Assembly (NCBI GenBank): GCA_050486205.1
Contig: JBJHCW010000001.1
Span: 124,001 to 188,000, forward strand
DNA length: 64,000 bases
Direction of reading: 5' to 3'
Origin: PWQG01 sp050486205
GTDB taxonomy: Bacteria; Pseudomonadota; Gammaproteobacteria; Pseudomonadales; Pseudohongiellaceae
Below are positions 18,461 to 25,376 of this stretch, piece after piece. Made by a program: the position numbers and the translations under genes. Under the pieces are notes generated by a model. That model did no database searches and was not told the DNA's origin. It worked only from the letters and a program-made list of their open reading frames with translations. How positions within the stretch are numbered: position 1 is the first letter of the stretch; every line of letters begins with the position of its first letter.

Positions 18461-20050
18461 ATGGCAGGGTCGGAATCCACAGACAACAGCACTCCCCCCA
18501 CTGACCGCGGTATCCTGGCCTGGATCGAGCGCACCGGCAACCGACTCCCCGACCCCGTATTCATCTTCATCTGGCTGATCGGTTTTGTGGTGGTCATCAG
18601 TGTGATTGCGCAGCTCTTTGGTGTTTCCGCCATCCACCCGACGCAGACCGCCGCTGATGGCAGCCCGGTCATCATCCAGGCCACCAGCCTGCTCAGCGCC
18701 GACAACGTCCGTCGCCTGCTCATTGAAATGCCGCAGACCTTCACACATTTCCACCCGTTGGGCATGGTGCTGGTAGTGATGCTGGGCGCCGGCGTGGCGG
18801 AGCGCTCAGGCCTGTTTGTCACGGCCATGCGCGCCGCCGTGCGCCACGCCCCGGCAACACTGCTGACGCCGGTGGTCGCGCTGGTGGCCATGATCAGCAA
18901 TATGGCGGCCGATGCCGCTTATGTGGTGCTGATCCCATTGGCTGGTGTGATATTCGCCGCGGCCGGACGTCACCCGATTGCCGGTGTCGCCACCGGTTTT
19001 GCCGGCGTATCCGGCGGCTTCTCGGCAAACCTGGTGCCCGGGCAACTCGACGCACTGCTGTTCGGCATTACCCAGGCCGCCGCAGAAACAATCGAACCCG
19101 GCTGGGTGGCCAATATTGCCGGCAACTGGTACTTCATCGCCGCCATGACACTGGTCTATCTGCCTGTCATCTGGTACATCACCGACCGCATCATCGAGCC
19201 ACGCCTGAAACCCATCACCGGGCCGCTGAGCAGCGAGACTGCCGGTCTGGTCAAACCCTCGGATGAACACATGACGCCGGCTGAGCGCAAAGGCATGGTA
19301 CGCGCCGGCCTGGCGGCGCTGGCCGTGGTGGCGCTGTGGTTGTGGCTGATTCTGGGTCCCGGCAATACCCTGATGGATGTGACCTCCGAAGACAATGCCC
19401 TGGGCCCGTTCTACCAGACCCTGGTCGCCGGCTTCTTTGTGTTGTTCCTGGCCTGCGGCTGGGCCTATGGCTCGGCCACCGGCAGCGTAAAAAGCCACCG
19501 TGACGTGGTGCGCATGATGTCCGAAGCCATGGCCGACCTGTCCTACTACCTGGTGCTGGCTTTCGCCGCCGCGCACTTTGTGGCCATGTTCAACTGGTCC
19601 AATCTGGGCCTGATCCTGGCCGTCAACGGCGCGGCTGCCATCCAGGCTGCTGACATGCCGATGGCGCTGCTGCTGTGTGTGATTGTGCTGTTCACCGGCG
19701 GCATCAACCTGTTTGTTGGTTCGGCCAGCGCCAAGTGGGCCCTGCTGGCACCGGTGGTGGTACCGATGTTCATGCTGCTGGGCGTCAGCCCCGAAATGAG
19801 CACCGCCGCCTACCGTGTTGGTGACAGCGCCACCAACATCATCACACCGCTGATGCCCTATTTCCCGCTGATCCTGGCCTTCTGTCACCGCTGGCAGAAA
19901 GACTTTGGCCTGGGCAGCCTGGTGGCCACCATGATTCCCTACTCCATCTGGCTGATGATTACCGGCCTCATCATGACTGCCATCTGGATCCTGATTGGTC
20001 TGCCACTGGGCCCGGCTGCCGGTGTGGAATACCTGCTGCCATCGGGATAA
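18461..20050 (+). CDS. AbgT-family transporter
   Basis: A 529-residue inner-membrane protein with 10 or more hydrophobic segments and typical AbgT-family sequence: WIERTGNRLPDPVFIFIWLI at the start, GVAERSGLF, and the late segments NLFVGSASAKWALLAPV and YRVGDSATNIITPLMPY. Members import p-aminobenzoyl-glutamate or export sulfonamides and related anions by proton coupling; which applies here is unknown. ATG at 18461 follows AAGGG. The gene is divergent from the XRE regulator, with about 240 bases between their starts. Confidence 0.88.
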   Translation: MAGSESTDNSTPPTDRGILAWIERTGNRLPDPVFIFIWLIGFVVVISVIAQLFGVSAIHPTQTAADGSPVIIQATSLLSADNVRRLLIEMPQTFTHFHPLGMVLVVMLGAGVAERSGLFVTAMRAAVRHAPATLLTPVVALVAMISNMAADAAYVVLIPLAGVIFAAAGRHPIAGVATGFAGVSGGFSANLVPGQLDALLFGITQAAAETIEPGWVANIAGNWYFIAAMTLVYLPVIWYITDRIIEPRLKPITGPLSSETAGLVKPSDEHMTPAERKGMVRAGLAALAVVALWLWLILGPGNTLMDVTSEDNALGPFYQTLVAGFFVLFLACGWAYGSATGSVKSHRDVVRMMSEAMADLSYYLVLAFAAAHFVAMFNWSNLGLILAVNGAAAIQAADMPMALLLCVIVLFTGGINLFVGSASAKWALLAPVVVPMFMLLGVSPEMSTAAYRVGDSATNIITPLMPYFPLILAFCHRWQKDFGLGSLVATMIPYSIWLMITGLIMTAIWILIGLPLGPAAGVEYLLPSG

Positions 20051-20062
20051 CGCCCTGACATC

Positions 20063-20452
20063 TCAGAACCAGTGATCCCTGACGCAGCGGCCATCATCCG
20101 GCATCGACGACCAGGTATCCAGGCCATCAAAATGGTGTACGGGAATGTCCGCCACAGCATCGGGGTCTGCCATGCGCAGATTCACCGCGATGCGGCGCCT
20201 GCCTTCCTCGTTTGCGCGTAGTGACCGCCAATGCGTGACACAGCCACAATTGGCACAGAAATCAAAGCTCAGCGAATCACCTGGCACGTAGCGGGTGGTT
20301 TGTCCATTGATGTGAACGTCTTCGGCTTCGTGGCCATAGGCCCAGAGTGTCCCGTAGCGCCGGCAGGCCGTGCAGCTGCAGGCGGTGGCCCGGACCGGCG
20401 TATTGTCCAGCTTCCAGCGCACAGCGCCGCAATGGCAATGACCTTCGATCAT
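20063..20452 (-). CDS. GFA/CENP-V-type zinc-binding protein
   Basis: A 129-residue protein of the glutathione-dependent formaldehyde-activating enzyme (GFA) fold. Cysteine motifs CHCGAV (residues 6-8 region), CSCTACRRYG and CANCGC are the two structural/catalytic zinc sites of the family. Family members include Gfa and many uncharacterised proteins, so an S-(hydroxymethyl)glutathione role is only a possibility. It is convergent with the AbgT-family gene. Confidence 0.85.
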   Translation of the reverse strand: MIEGHCHCGAVRWKLDNTPVRATACSCTACRRYGTLWAYGHEAEDVHINGQTTRYVPGDSLSFDFCANCGCVTHWRSLRANEEGRRRIAVNLRMADPDAVADIPVHHFDGLDTWSSMPDDGRCVRDHWF

Positions 20453-20491
20453 GTCGGTCTCCCGTACTCAGTCAACATGGCTCAGTCCATG

Positions 20492-20668
20492 TCAATGTAG
20501 CCCGGGCTGGCGGAAAGCCGCTTCAACCAGGCGACGTATCACCAGTATCGATCTGAGTACTTCCATCAATACGAGCAGGAACAGCGTCCAGGCAATAAAG
20601 CCGATCAGCAGACTGAGCAGCAGCAAGTCCCCGGACAGACGCGAGCAGACGTAACGCAACACACTCAT
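20492..20668 (-). CDS. Small single-span membrane protein, unknown
   Basis: A 58-residue ORF beginning MSVLRYVCSRLSG, with a long hydrophobic stretch at about residues 15-41 and a basic cytoplasmic-looking tail ending RQPGLH. Such a K/R-hydrophobic-R pattern is typical of a one-helix inner-membrane peptide. No clear Shine-Dalgarno is seen. It starts 12 bases after the stop of a 36-codon ORF and ends 40 bases upstream of the GFA gene on the same strand. I recognise no family. Confidence 0.45.
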   Translation of the reverse strand: MSVLRYVCSRLSGDLLLLSLLIGFIAWTLFLLVLMEVLRSILVIRRLVEAAFRQPGLH

Positions 20669-20679
20669 GACGCGCTGGG

Positions 20680-20790
20680 CTAGAACCGGATGGTATACCG
20701 GAACTTCACACTGAAATCCGACCGATCCGAACTGTAGCTGCCGGTACGCTCCCGATCCTCCAGGTTACAGATTCCTGACGACTTCTTCAT
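20680..20790 (-). pseudogene. 36-codon ORF ending like an outer-membrane beta-barrel C-terminus
   Basis: The frame reads MKKSSGIC at its start and ends SDFSVKFRYTIRF followed by TAG. The alternating polar/hydrophobic pattern with a terminal phenylalanine is the signature of the last strand of an outer-membrane barrel. With only 36 codons it is either the remnant of a barrel protein gene or a chance small ORF. An AAAGG sequence lies about 13 bases before the ATG. Confidence 0.3.
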
Positions 20791-20964
20791 TGCTGCCTGC
20801 CCACCTTTCTTATATGTGCAATCAAAGATACCGGAATTTTACGGTAGAGCACCCACCCTGTATCTGTTACGGCGTGGCAGAACCGGGGCAATAGGTGACA
20901 AATTGTGGCAGGGTGCGCCGGGCTGGGCTTTGCGTGGAGGAAAAGTGGTACGCACAAGACATCA

Positions 20965-21870
20965 CTAATCCTCCTGGAAAATCTCATAACAATCAGCCAG
21001 AAAGTCGATCAGTGCGCGCACCGAGGGCAACATGCCGCGCCGGGACGGGAACACGATGTGAATCACTTCACGCGGCGGCTGCCAATCGCTGAGCACACTG
21101 ACCAGTGCGCCGCTTTCCAGCGCCTCCGACAGCATCAATACCGGTAACTGCACAACACCAACGCCGGCCAGTGCAGCGGACTTCAGGGCCAGCATGTCGG
21201 TTGTAATGTAGCGCGGCGAGTGCGGCACGGTCACTGTTTCACCGCGGGCATTCTCCAGCACCCATACCTGGTGCTCCTGTGGCACGGCCCGGCTCAGACT
21301 CGGCCAGCGCGCCAGGTCCTGCGGGTTTTCCAGCGGGCCCATGCGCTCGATCAGGGCCGGGCTGGCAACCAGACATTGCCCCCGGTCAGACAGCACGCGG
21401 TGCGCCAGATCGCTGTCCTCGAGTGGCCGCGGACGCACCCGGATGGCCAGGTCCACCCCCTCGCCCAGCACATCCACCCGGCGATTGGTGGCTTCCAGGT
21501 GAATCTGCACCCTGGGACATTGCGCCATGAAGCGGGCCAGCATGTCGCCCACATGAAAATTCAGCAGCCCGATGGGGCAGGTCAGGCGGATGGTGCCACT
21601 GGGCTCGGCCGCCAGCGTGTCAATCGTTTCCTGCGCGGCCTCGGCCTCCACCAGCATGGCGCGGCAATGTTCGTAGTACGGCCTGGCCACGTCGGTCAGG
21701 GCGAAGTGGCGGGTGGAGCGGTGTATCAGGCGCACGCCCAGGCGCTCTTCCAACAACGCCACACGCCGGCTCAGCCTGGACTTCGGCACACCCAGCGCGC
21801 GCCCGGCCGGCGCAAAACCGCCGTGTTCGACCACTTTCACAAAATAGTAGAGATCATTCAGATCCTGCAT
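20965..21870 (-). CDS. LysR-family transcriptional regulator
   Basis: A roughly 301-residue regulator. The N-terminal winged helix-turn-helix (MQDLNDLYYFVKVVEHGGFA, then GVPKSRLSRRVALLEERLGV) is followed by a substrate-binding domain, both of usual length. Starts at 21870, 21882 or 21924 are possible; 21870 matches the family N-terminus and has GGGGGC upstream. It is divergent from a pirin gene with a T-N11-A inverted repeat between them. This LysR/pirin pair is common in proteobacteria, where the regulator usually controls the pirin gene. Confidence 0.9.
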   Translation of the reverse strand: MQDLNDLYYFVKVVEHGGFAPAGRALGVPKSRLSRRVALLEERLGVRLIHRSTRHFALTDVARPYYEHCRAMLVEAEAAQETIDTLAAEPSGTIRLTCPIGLLNFHVGDMLARFMAQCPRVQIHLEATNRRVDVLGEGVDLAIRVRPRPLEDSDLAHRVLSDRGQCLVASPALIERMGPLENPQDLARWPSLSRAVPQEHQVWVLENARGETVTVPHSPRYITTDMLALKSAALAGVGVVQLPVLMLSEALESGALVSVLSDWQPPREVIHIVFPSRRGMLPSVRALIDFLADCYEIFQED

Positions 21871-21941
21871 GGCTGCCCCCATCGACGCGCCTGGTCGTCC
21901 TGCTGGTGGAACACTGAGTGTCACAAATGCATTCTACACAG

Positions 21942-21964
21942 CATTCTGTTCCATATATAGAATG
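21942..21964. promoter_or_regulatory. LysR-type binding site (T-N11-A) in the lysR-pirin intergenic region
   Basis: Inverted arms CATTCT and AGAATG are separated by 11 bases, giving the T-N11-A core typical of LysR-family operators. The site lies 36 bp before the pirin start and 72 bp from the LysR start, where it could serve activation of pirin and autorepression. Confidence 0.55.
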
Positions 21965-21999
21965 ATTATCACCAACAAAGACTGATGAGGAGTCCCGAC

Positions 22000-22866
22000 A
22001 TGAAAAACATATTGCACACCGGTTTGAGCGGCCCCCGCCACTGGGTGGGTGACGGTTTTCCGGTCAGTTCACTGTTTTCCTACCACGACCACGCCGAGTC
22101 GATGAGCCCTTTCCTGCTGCTCGACCATGCGGGTCCGCACAGTTTCCAGCCAAGCGAAACCCGGCGCGGCGTAGGCCCCCATCCGCACCGCGGATTTGAA
22201 ACGGTGACCATTGTCTATCAGGGCGAGGTGGCACATCACGACACCACCGGCAACGGTGGCGTGATCGGCCCCGGTGACGTGCAGTGGATGACCGCAGGCT
22301 CCGGCATCGTGCACCAGGAGTACCACTCCGACCACTTCGCCAGCACTGGCGGTGAGCTGGAGATGGTGCAACTGTGGGTGAACCTGCCGGCCAGGGACAA
22401 GATGATGGATCCCGGCTACCAGGCCATTGCCGCCAATGACATCCCCGAGGCGCCGTTACCGGATGATGCCGGCAGCCTACGTGTCATCGCTGGCGAATAC
22501 GGCGGCCATGCTGGCCCGGCCCGCACCCGCACAGCCATGCAGGTCTGGGACGTCCGGCTCAAGGCCGGCCAACAAACCCGCCTGTTGCTGCCCGACGGCT
22601 GGGGCGTGGGACTGCTGACCCTGCGCGGCCCGGTACTGGTCAATGACAGCGCCATCACACGCAACGGTGAATTCACTGTGCTGGACAGGTCCGGCACTGA
22701 GGTAGTGCTGGAAGCCAACAATGACGCCATTGTGTTGCTGCTCAGCGGCGAGCCCATCGATGAACCCGTGGTGGGTCATGGCCCCTTCGTGATGAATACC
22801 AGAGCGGAGATCAACCAGGCCATCAGCGACTACCAGAACGGCCTTTTCGGCCGCATCAGCCAGTAA
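22000..22866 (+). CDS. Pirin family protein (bicupin, possible quercetinase)
   Basis: A 288-residue bicupin. The N-terminal cupin holds the metal-binding cluster of pirins: HPHRGFETVT, then a later histidine in MTAGSGIVHQEYH and an acidic ligand near GGELEMVQLW. The C-terminal domain is the pirin_C half. Some bacterial pirins are quercetin 2,3-dioxygenases; others bind enzymes or act in redox sensing, so the substrate is open. ATG at 22000 follows GAGGAG. It is divergent from the LysR gene and ends just before a 10-bp stem. Confidence 0.9.
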   Translation: MKNILHTGLSGPRHWVGDGFPVSSLFSYHDHAESMSPFLLLDHAGPHSFQPSETRRGVGPHPHRGFETVTIVYQGEVAHHDTTGNGGVIGPGDVQWMTAGSGIVHQEYHSDHFASTGGELEMVQLWVNLPARDKMMDPGYQAIAANDIPEAPLPDDAGSLRVIAGEYGGHAGPARTRTAMQVWDVRLKAGQQTRLLLPDGWGVGLLTLRGPVLVNDSAITRNGEFTVLDRSGTEVVLEANNDAIVLLLSGEPIDEPVVGHGPFVMNTRAEINQAISDYQNGLFGRISQ

Positions 22867-22871
22867 GCACC

Positions 22872-22898
22872 GCGCCACCACAATCCCGGTGGTGGCGC
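22872..22898 (+). terminator. Hairpin after the pirin gene
   Basis: Arms GCGCCACCAC (22872-22881) and GTGGTGGCGC (22889-22898) form a perfect 10-bp stem with a 7-base loop, starting 5 bases after the pirin stop. There is no T-run, so termination strength is uncertain. Confidence 0.5.
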
Positions 22899-23173
22899 AT
22901 TCCCAACCGGACACATTCAACGAGATCACCCGTGGCGCGGCCTGGGACCGGATGTCCCGCAATGGCGCCCAACTGATGAGCTGGTTCGGTGTGGCCTGTG
23001 AACTGCACCGCGACTGGCGCAACGATATCGAAGGCCTGGGCGCGCTGTTCTCCAACCACATCCCGGACTACCGGAACCTGATCTACAGCTACAACACTGG
23101 TGGTACTTCAACAACCTGTCAATTGGACATGCGTGCAGGCACAGGTTTCAGGATCACTGTGCCTGCACAATGA
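22889..23173 (+). pseudogene. Unrecognised ORF, possibly a gene remnant
   Basis: A 94-codon frame starting with a GTG that lies inside the right arm of the pirin hairpin, without a Shine-Dalgarno. The middle (TFNEITRGAAWDRMSRNGAQ and later HIPDYRNLIYSYNTG) looks protein-like, but the end runs into a large inverted repeat. I recognise no family. It may be the fragment of a gene broken at the border of the accessory island, or not coding at all. The 468 bases between pirin and the HNH gene otherwise hold only the two hairpins annotated here. Confidence 0.25.
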
Positions 23174-23195
23174 TCCTGAAACCTGTGCCGGCACG
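23132..23195. repeat. 25-bp-arm inverted repeat at the left edge of the accessory island
   Basis: Arms 23132-23156 and 23171-23195 are complementary over 25 bases with one mismatch (19 contiguous matches, 23138-23156 with 23171-23189), around a 14-base loop. There is no T-run after it. It sits between the pirin side and the first cassette gene. It lacks the RYYYAAC and GTTRRRY boxes of an attC site, so I do not call it one. Confidence 0.7.
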
Positions 23196-23335
23196 ACAAA
23201 CGGATCGGAATACAGGATTGAACCCGTGATTATTGCTTTGTTTTCAGCGCATTGATGGGTAGTATTGATATTTGACTGTATGGGCAAGTGTGCTTGCTCA
23301 CTATGAAGATGCTGGGCGGCATCGGAGAGGTCTGC

Positions 23336-23983
23336 ATGAACTTCAAGGATCTGAGCGACCCCAAGTGTGTGCTGAAGGCCATCGCGGAGTTCGATACGAT
23401 GGGGAGGGATGCCTTTCTGGCCCATTACGGTTTCGGCAAGGCGCGAACATTCGTACTCATCCACAATGGACAGTTCTACGACTCCAAGGCGATCTTGGGG
23501 GCTGCGTACGGCCATCAGTTCGGGACTCCACTCACTTCTAAGCACTTTTCAGGTGGCCAAGCCACAGTCGTTCCAAAGCTGGCGGAATTGGGGTTCAAGG
23601 TGGCCGCTCAAGAGCTGAACGAGCGCTCCGCTGCGATTCCAGAGGAGGTCCCCGATTCTATATGGGAGGGGGCTCGGCGATCAGTGAACGTCAACGCATA
23701 TGAGCGGAATCCGGCTGCACGCGCTGCCTGCATAGAGCACCACGGCAGCATATGCGCAATTTGCGAGTTTGATTTCGCCTCGGAATATGGGCCCGAGTTC
23801 CAAGGGTTCATTCACGTGCATCACCTTGTTCCAATCGCAAAGATCGCAGAGAGGCACGAAGTCGATCCCAAGAATGATCTACTTCCTGTCTGCCCGAATT
23901 GCCACGCGGCCCTTCACTACGGGGGCAAGGATAGAACGCCGGAGCAAGTCCGCAACTTGCGGCGAAAAGCTCGGGGGAGGTAG
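23336..23983 (+). CDS. HNH endonuclease with ScoMcrA-like N-terminal head domain
   Basis: A 215-residue protein. The N-terminal half (AEFDTMGRDAFLAHYGFGKA, then GQFYDSKAILGAAYG and FSGGQATVVPKLAELGF) resembles the head domain of ScoMcrA, a modification-dependent type IV restriction enzyme. The C-terminal half is an HNH nuclease: CAICEF, HVHHLVPIAKI, then CPNCHAALH. The sulfur-binding and SRA domains of full ScoMcrA are absent, so it recognises DNA differently or needs a partner. ATG at 23336 follows GGAGAGG. It ends 10 bases before attC1, marking it as an integron-type cassette gene. A defence role is inferred. Confidence 0.8.
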   Translation: MNFKDLSDPKCVLKAIAEFDTMGRDAFLAHYGFGKARTFVLIHNGQFYDSKAILGAAYGHQFGTPLTSKHFSGGQATVVPKLAELGFKVAAQELNERSAAIPEEVPDSIWEGARRSVNVNAYERNPAARAACIEHHGSICAICEFDFASEYGPEFQGFIHVHHLVPIAKIAERHEVDPKNDLLPVCPNCHAALHYGGKDRTPEQVRNLRRKARGR

Positions 23984-23993
23984 CGCAAATGCC

Positions 23994-24077
23994 GCCCAAC
24001 AACAGGCTGCACCCGACGTCCTTGCCTCCGCAGCTGCGCCGCTCCGGCAAGGTCGCAGGTGAGCCTGAGCGTTAGGT
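23994..24077 (+). repeat. attC1 recombination site (after the HNH cassette)
   Basis: It begins with an R'' box GCCCAAC (23994-24000) and ends with an R' box GTTAGGT (24071-24077), 84 bp in all. The inner boxes pair as AGGCTGCAC with GTGAGCCT, leaving one extrahelical G, the hallmark of attC folding. A central stem CCTTGCC/GGCAAGG supports the cruciform. Confidence 0.82.
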
Positions 24078-24086
24078 AGCACTCCC

Positions 24087-24710
24087 ATGATTCAAGCAGA
24101 TGTGCCAAGTCCGATTGATCTGAAAAATATGGAGGACGCTAAAGCGTGGGAGCAGGCTGCAATGCAGCGCCCATTTCGAAAAGACTTCTTCGCCGCGATT
24201 TGCGCGGAGATCGGCGCGCTTCAAAAGCCCGGACTTCGGATCTTAGAACTCGGCTCGGGTCCAGGTTTCTTGGCGGAGCATATCCTTTCGCAACTGCGGG
24301 ATCTAAATTACACATTGCTCGACTTCTCTGCCGCCATGCACCAACTGGCTAGCCAGAGGTTATCTGATCTGACGGGCAATACAATTCAGTATCTGGAGCG
24401 CAGCTTCAAAGAGCGCGGCTGGACTGAGGGCATTGAAAAAGTCGAGATTGTTGCCACAAATCAGGCTGTTCATGAATTGCGCCACAAGCGCTATGCGCCT
24501 GAGCTTTTCCTCCAGGTACGCGATCTGCTCAAGCCAGGCGGTGTGTTATTGTTCTGTGACCACTATTTTGGTGAAGACGGTATGACCAATGATCAACTGT
24601 ACATGAGCCGAATGGAGCAACGGCAGGCATTGGAGTCGGCGGGGTACAGTGTGTCAGAGATTTTAGTTAAGGGTGGTAGGGCATTGTACAAAGCGCTACC
24701 TAACCATTAA
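24087..24710 (+). CDS. Class I SAM-dependent methyltransferase (integron cassette gene)
   Basis: A 207-residue methyltransferase. The SAM-binding motif I is LRILELGSGPGFLAEHILSQ, followed by YTLLDFSAAM (motif II) and the LLKPGGVLLFCDHYF motif of small-molecule methyltransferases. The substrate is unknown. Its last codons and TAA lie inside attC2, as in many cassette genes, and it starts 9 bases after attC1. Base composition is lower in GC than the flanking chromosome, consistent with horizontal origin. Confidence 0.85.
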   Translation: MIQADVPSPIDLKNMEDAKAWEQAAMQRPFRKDFFAAICAEIGALQKPGLRILELGSGPGFLAEHILSQLRDLNYTLLDFSAAMHQLASQRLSDLTGNTIQYLERSFKERGWTEGIEKVEIVATNQAVHELRHKRYAPELFLQVRDLLKPGGVLLFCDHYFGEDGMTNDQLYMSRMEQRQALESAGYSVSEILVKGGRALYKALPNH

Positions 24711-24775
24711 ATGAACTTCGCGCCTTCGGCGCCGGACGCAACCTGCGGCTGCGCCGGTTATTAAGGGCGTTAGGT
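24698..24775 (+). repeat. attC2 recombination site (after the methyltransferase cassette)
   Basis: R'' box ACCTAAC (24698-24704) and R' box GTTAGGT (24769-24775) are fully complementary and 78 bp end to end. Inner boxes TTAAATGAAC and GTTATTAA pair with extra unpaired A and G on one side, as attC sites require. The centre is rich in GGCGCC-type stems. Confidence 0.88.
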
Positions 24776-24781
24776 TTCTGA

Positions 24782-25186
24782 ATGAACTCAGATTTGATTT
24801 CAGCCTTTGCGCTTTTGGTTTCGATAGCAAGCCTGCTTTGGTCCTGGAAAACATCAAAAGGAGCTAGTTCGATCGAGGTGTCTGAGAAATTGTCCAACCT
24901 TAAGATCACGGCAACTGAGACTATTCTTTTTGTTGAGAATCAATTGAACCAGGAACCTCAAAAAGAAAGTGATGGTTTTACTAACCGTAAAAAACAGCTG
25001 CGCCGTATTTTGGAAAAGCTTCTGAAGATTAGGGCACTGCTCGACACCAAATTTTGGCCCAACTCGAGTAGTTCAGTGGTAGAGCTTCAGGAGATCTCCG
25101 GACTTATGTTGGAAGTTCTAAAGGAGCTGGAGGCAGAAATGAGAGTTGACACTGCTGAAACGGGACATGAAGCCAATAAAACCTAA
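24782..25186 (+). CDS. One-helix membrane protein of unknown function (integron cassette gene)
   Basis: A 134-residue protein with one N-terminal transmembrane helix (about residues 6-22, LISAFALLVSIASLLWSW). A predicted helical, charged cytoplasmic domain of about 110 residues follows, probably coiled-coil (NRKKQLRRILEKLLKIRALL). No family recognised. It starts 6 bases after attC2 and its TAA lies inside the R'' box of attC3, so it is the cargo of one cassette. AT-rich compared with neighbouring chromosomal genes. Confidence 0.7.
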   Translation: MNSDLISAFALLVSIASLLWSWKTSKGASSIEVSEKLSNLKITATETILFVENQLNQEPQKESDGFTNRKKQLRRILEKLLKIRALLDTKFWPNSSSSVVELQEISGLMLEVLKELEAEMRVDTAETGHEANKT

Positions 25187-25263
25187 CCAGCCGCTCAAGT
25201 ACGTTCCGGCCTTCGGCCTCCACCGGACGCGCTAAAGCGCGCCGCTTAGCTCAATCGTTAGCT
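25181..25263 (+). repeat. attC3 recombination site (after the one-helix protein cassette)
   Basis: R'' box ACCTAAC (25181-25187) and R' box GTTAGCT (25257-25263), 83 bp. The R' box departs from GTTRRRY at one base. Inner boxes GCTCAAG and CTTAGC pair with one extrahelical C. Central stems CGGCCTTCGGCC and GCGCTAAAGCGC are visible. Confidence 0.8.
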
Positions 25264-25376
25264 GGCCGAGGATCCAAATTTGCTCTTCGTCTCCCCCATG
25301 GTTTCTTCAGGGTTCTACTATGACAGATAACTTGCTCGACAACGCGTTCCCAGTTATTGCACGGTAAAGGAGAGAC

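Noticed and set aside
18806..19888. 360-codon minus-strand ORF opposite the AbgT-family gene
   Set aside because: His/Gln/Gly-rich antisense frame typical of a shadow of a hydrophobic protein.
23132..23195. Large inverted repeat as a fourth attC or an attI site
   Set aside because: It lacks both 7-base boxes and the extrahelical bases; kept only as an inverted repeat.
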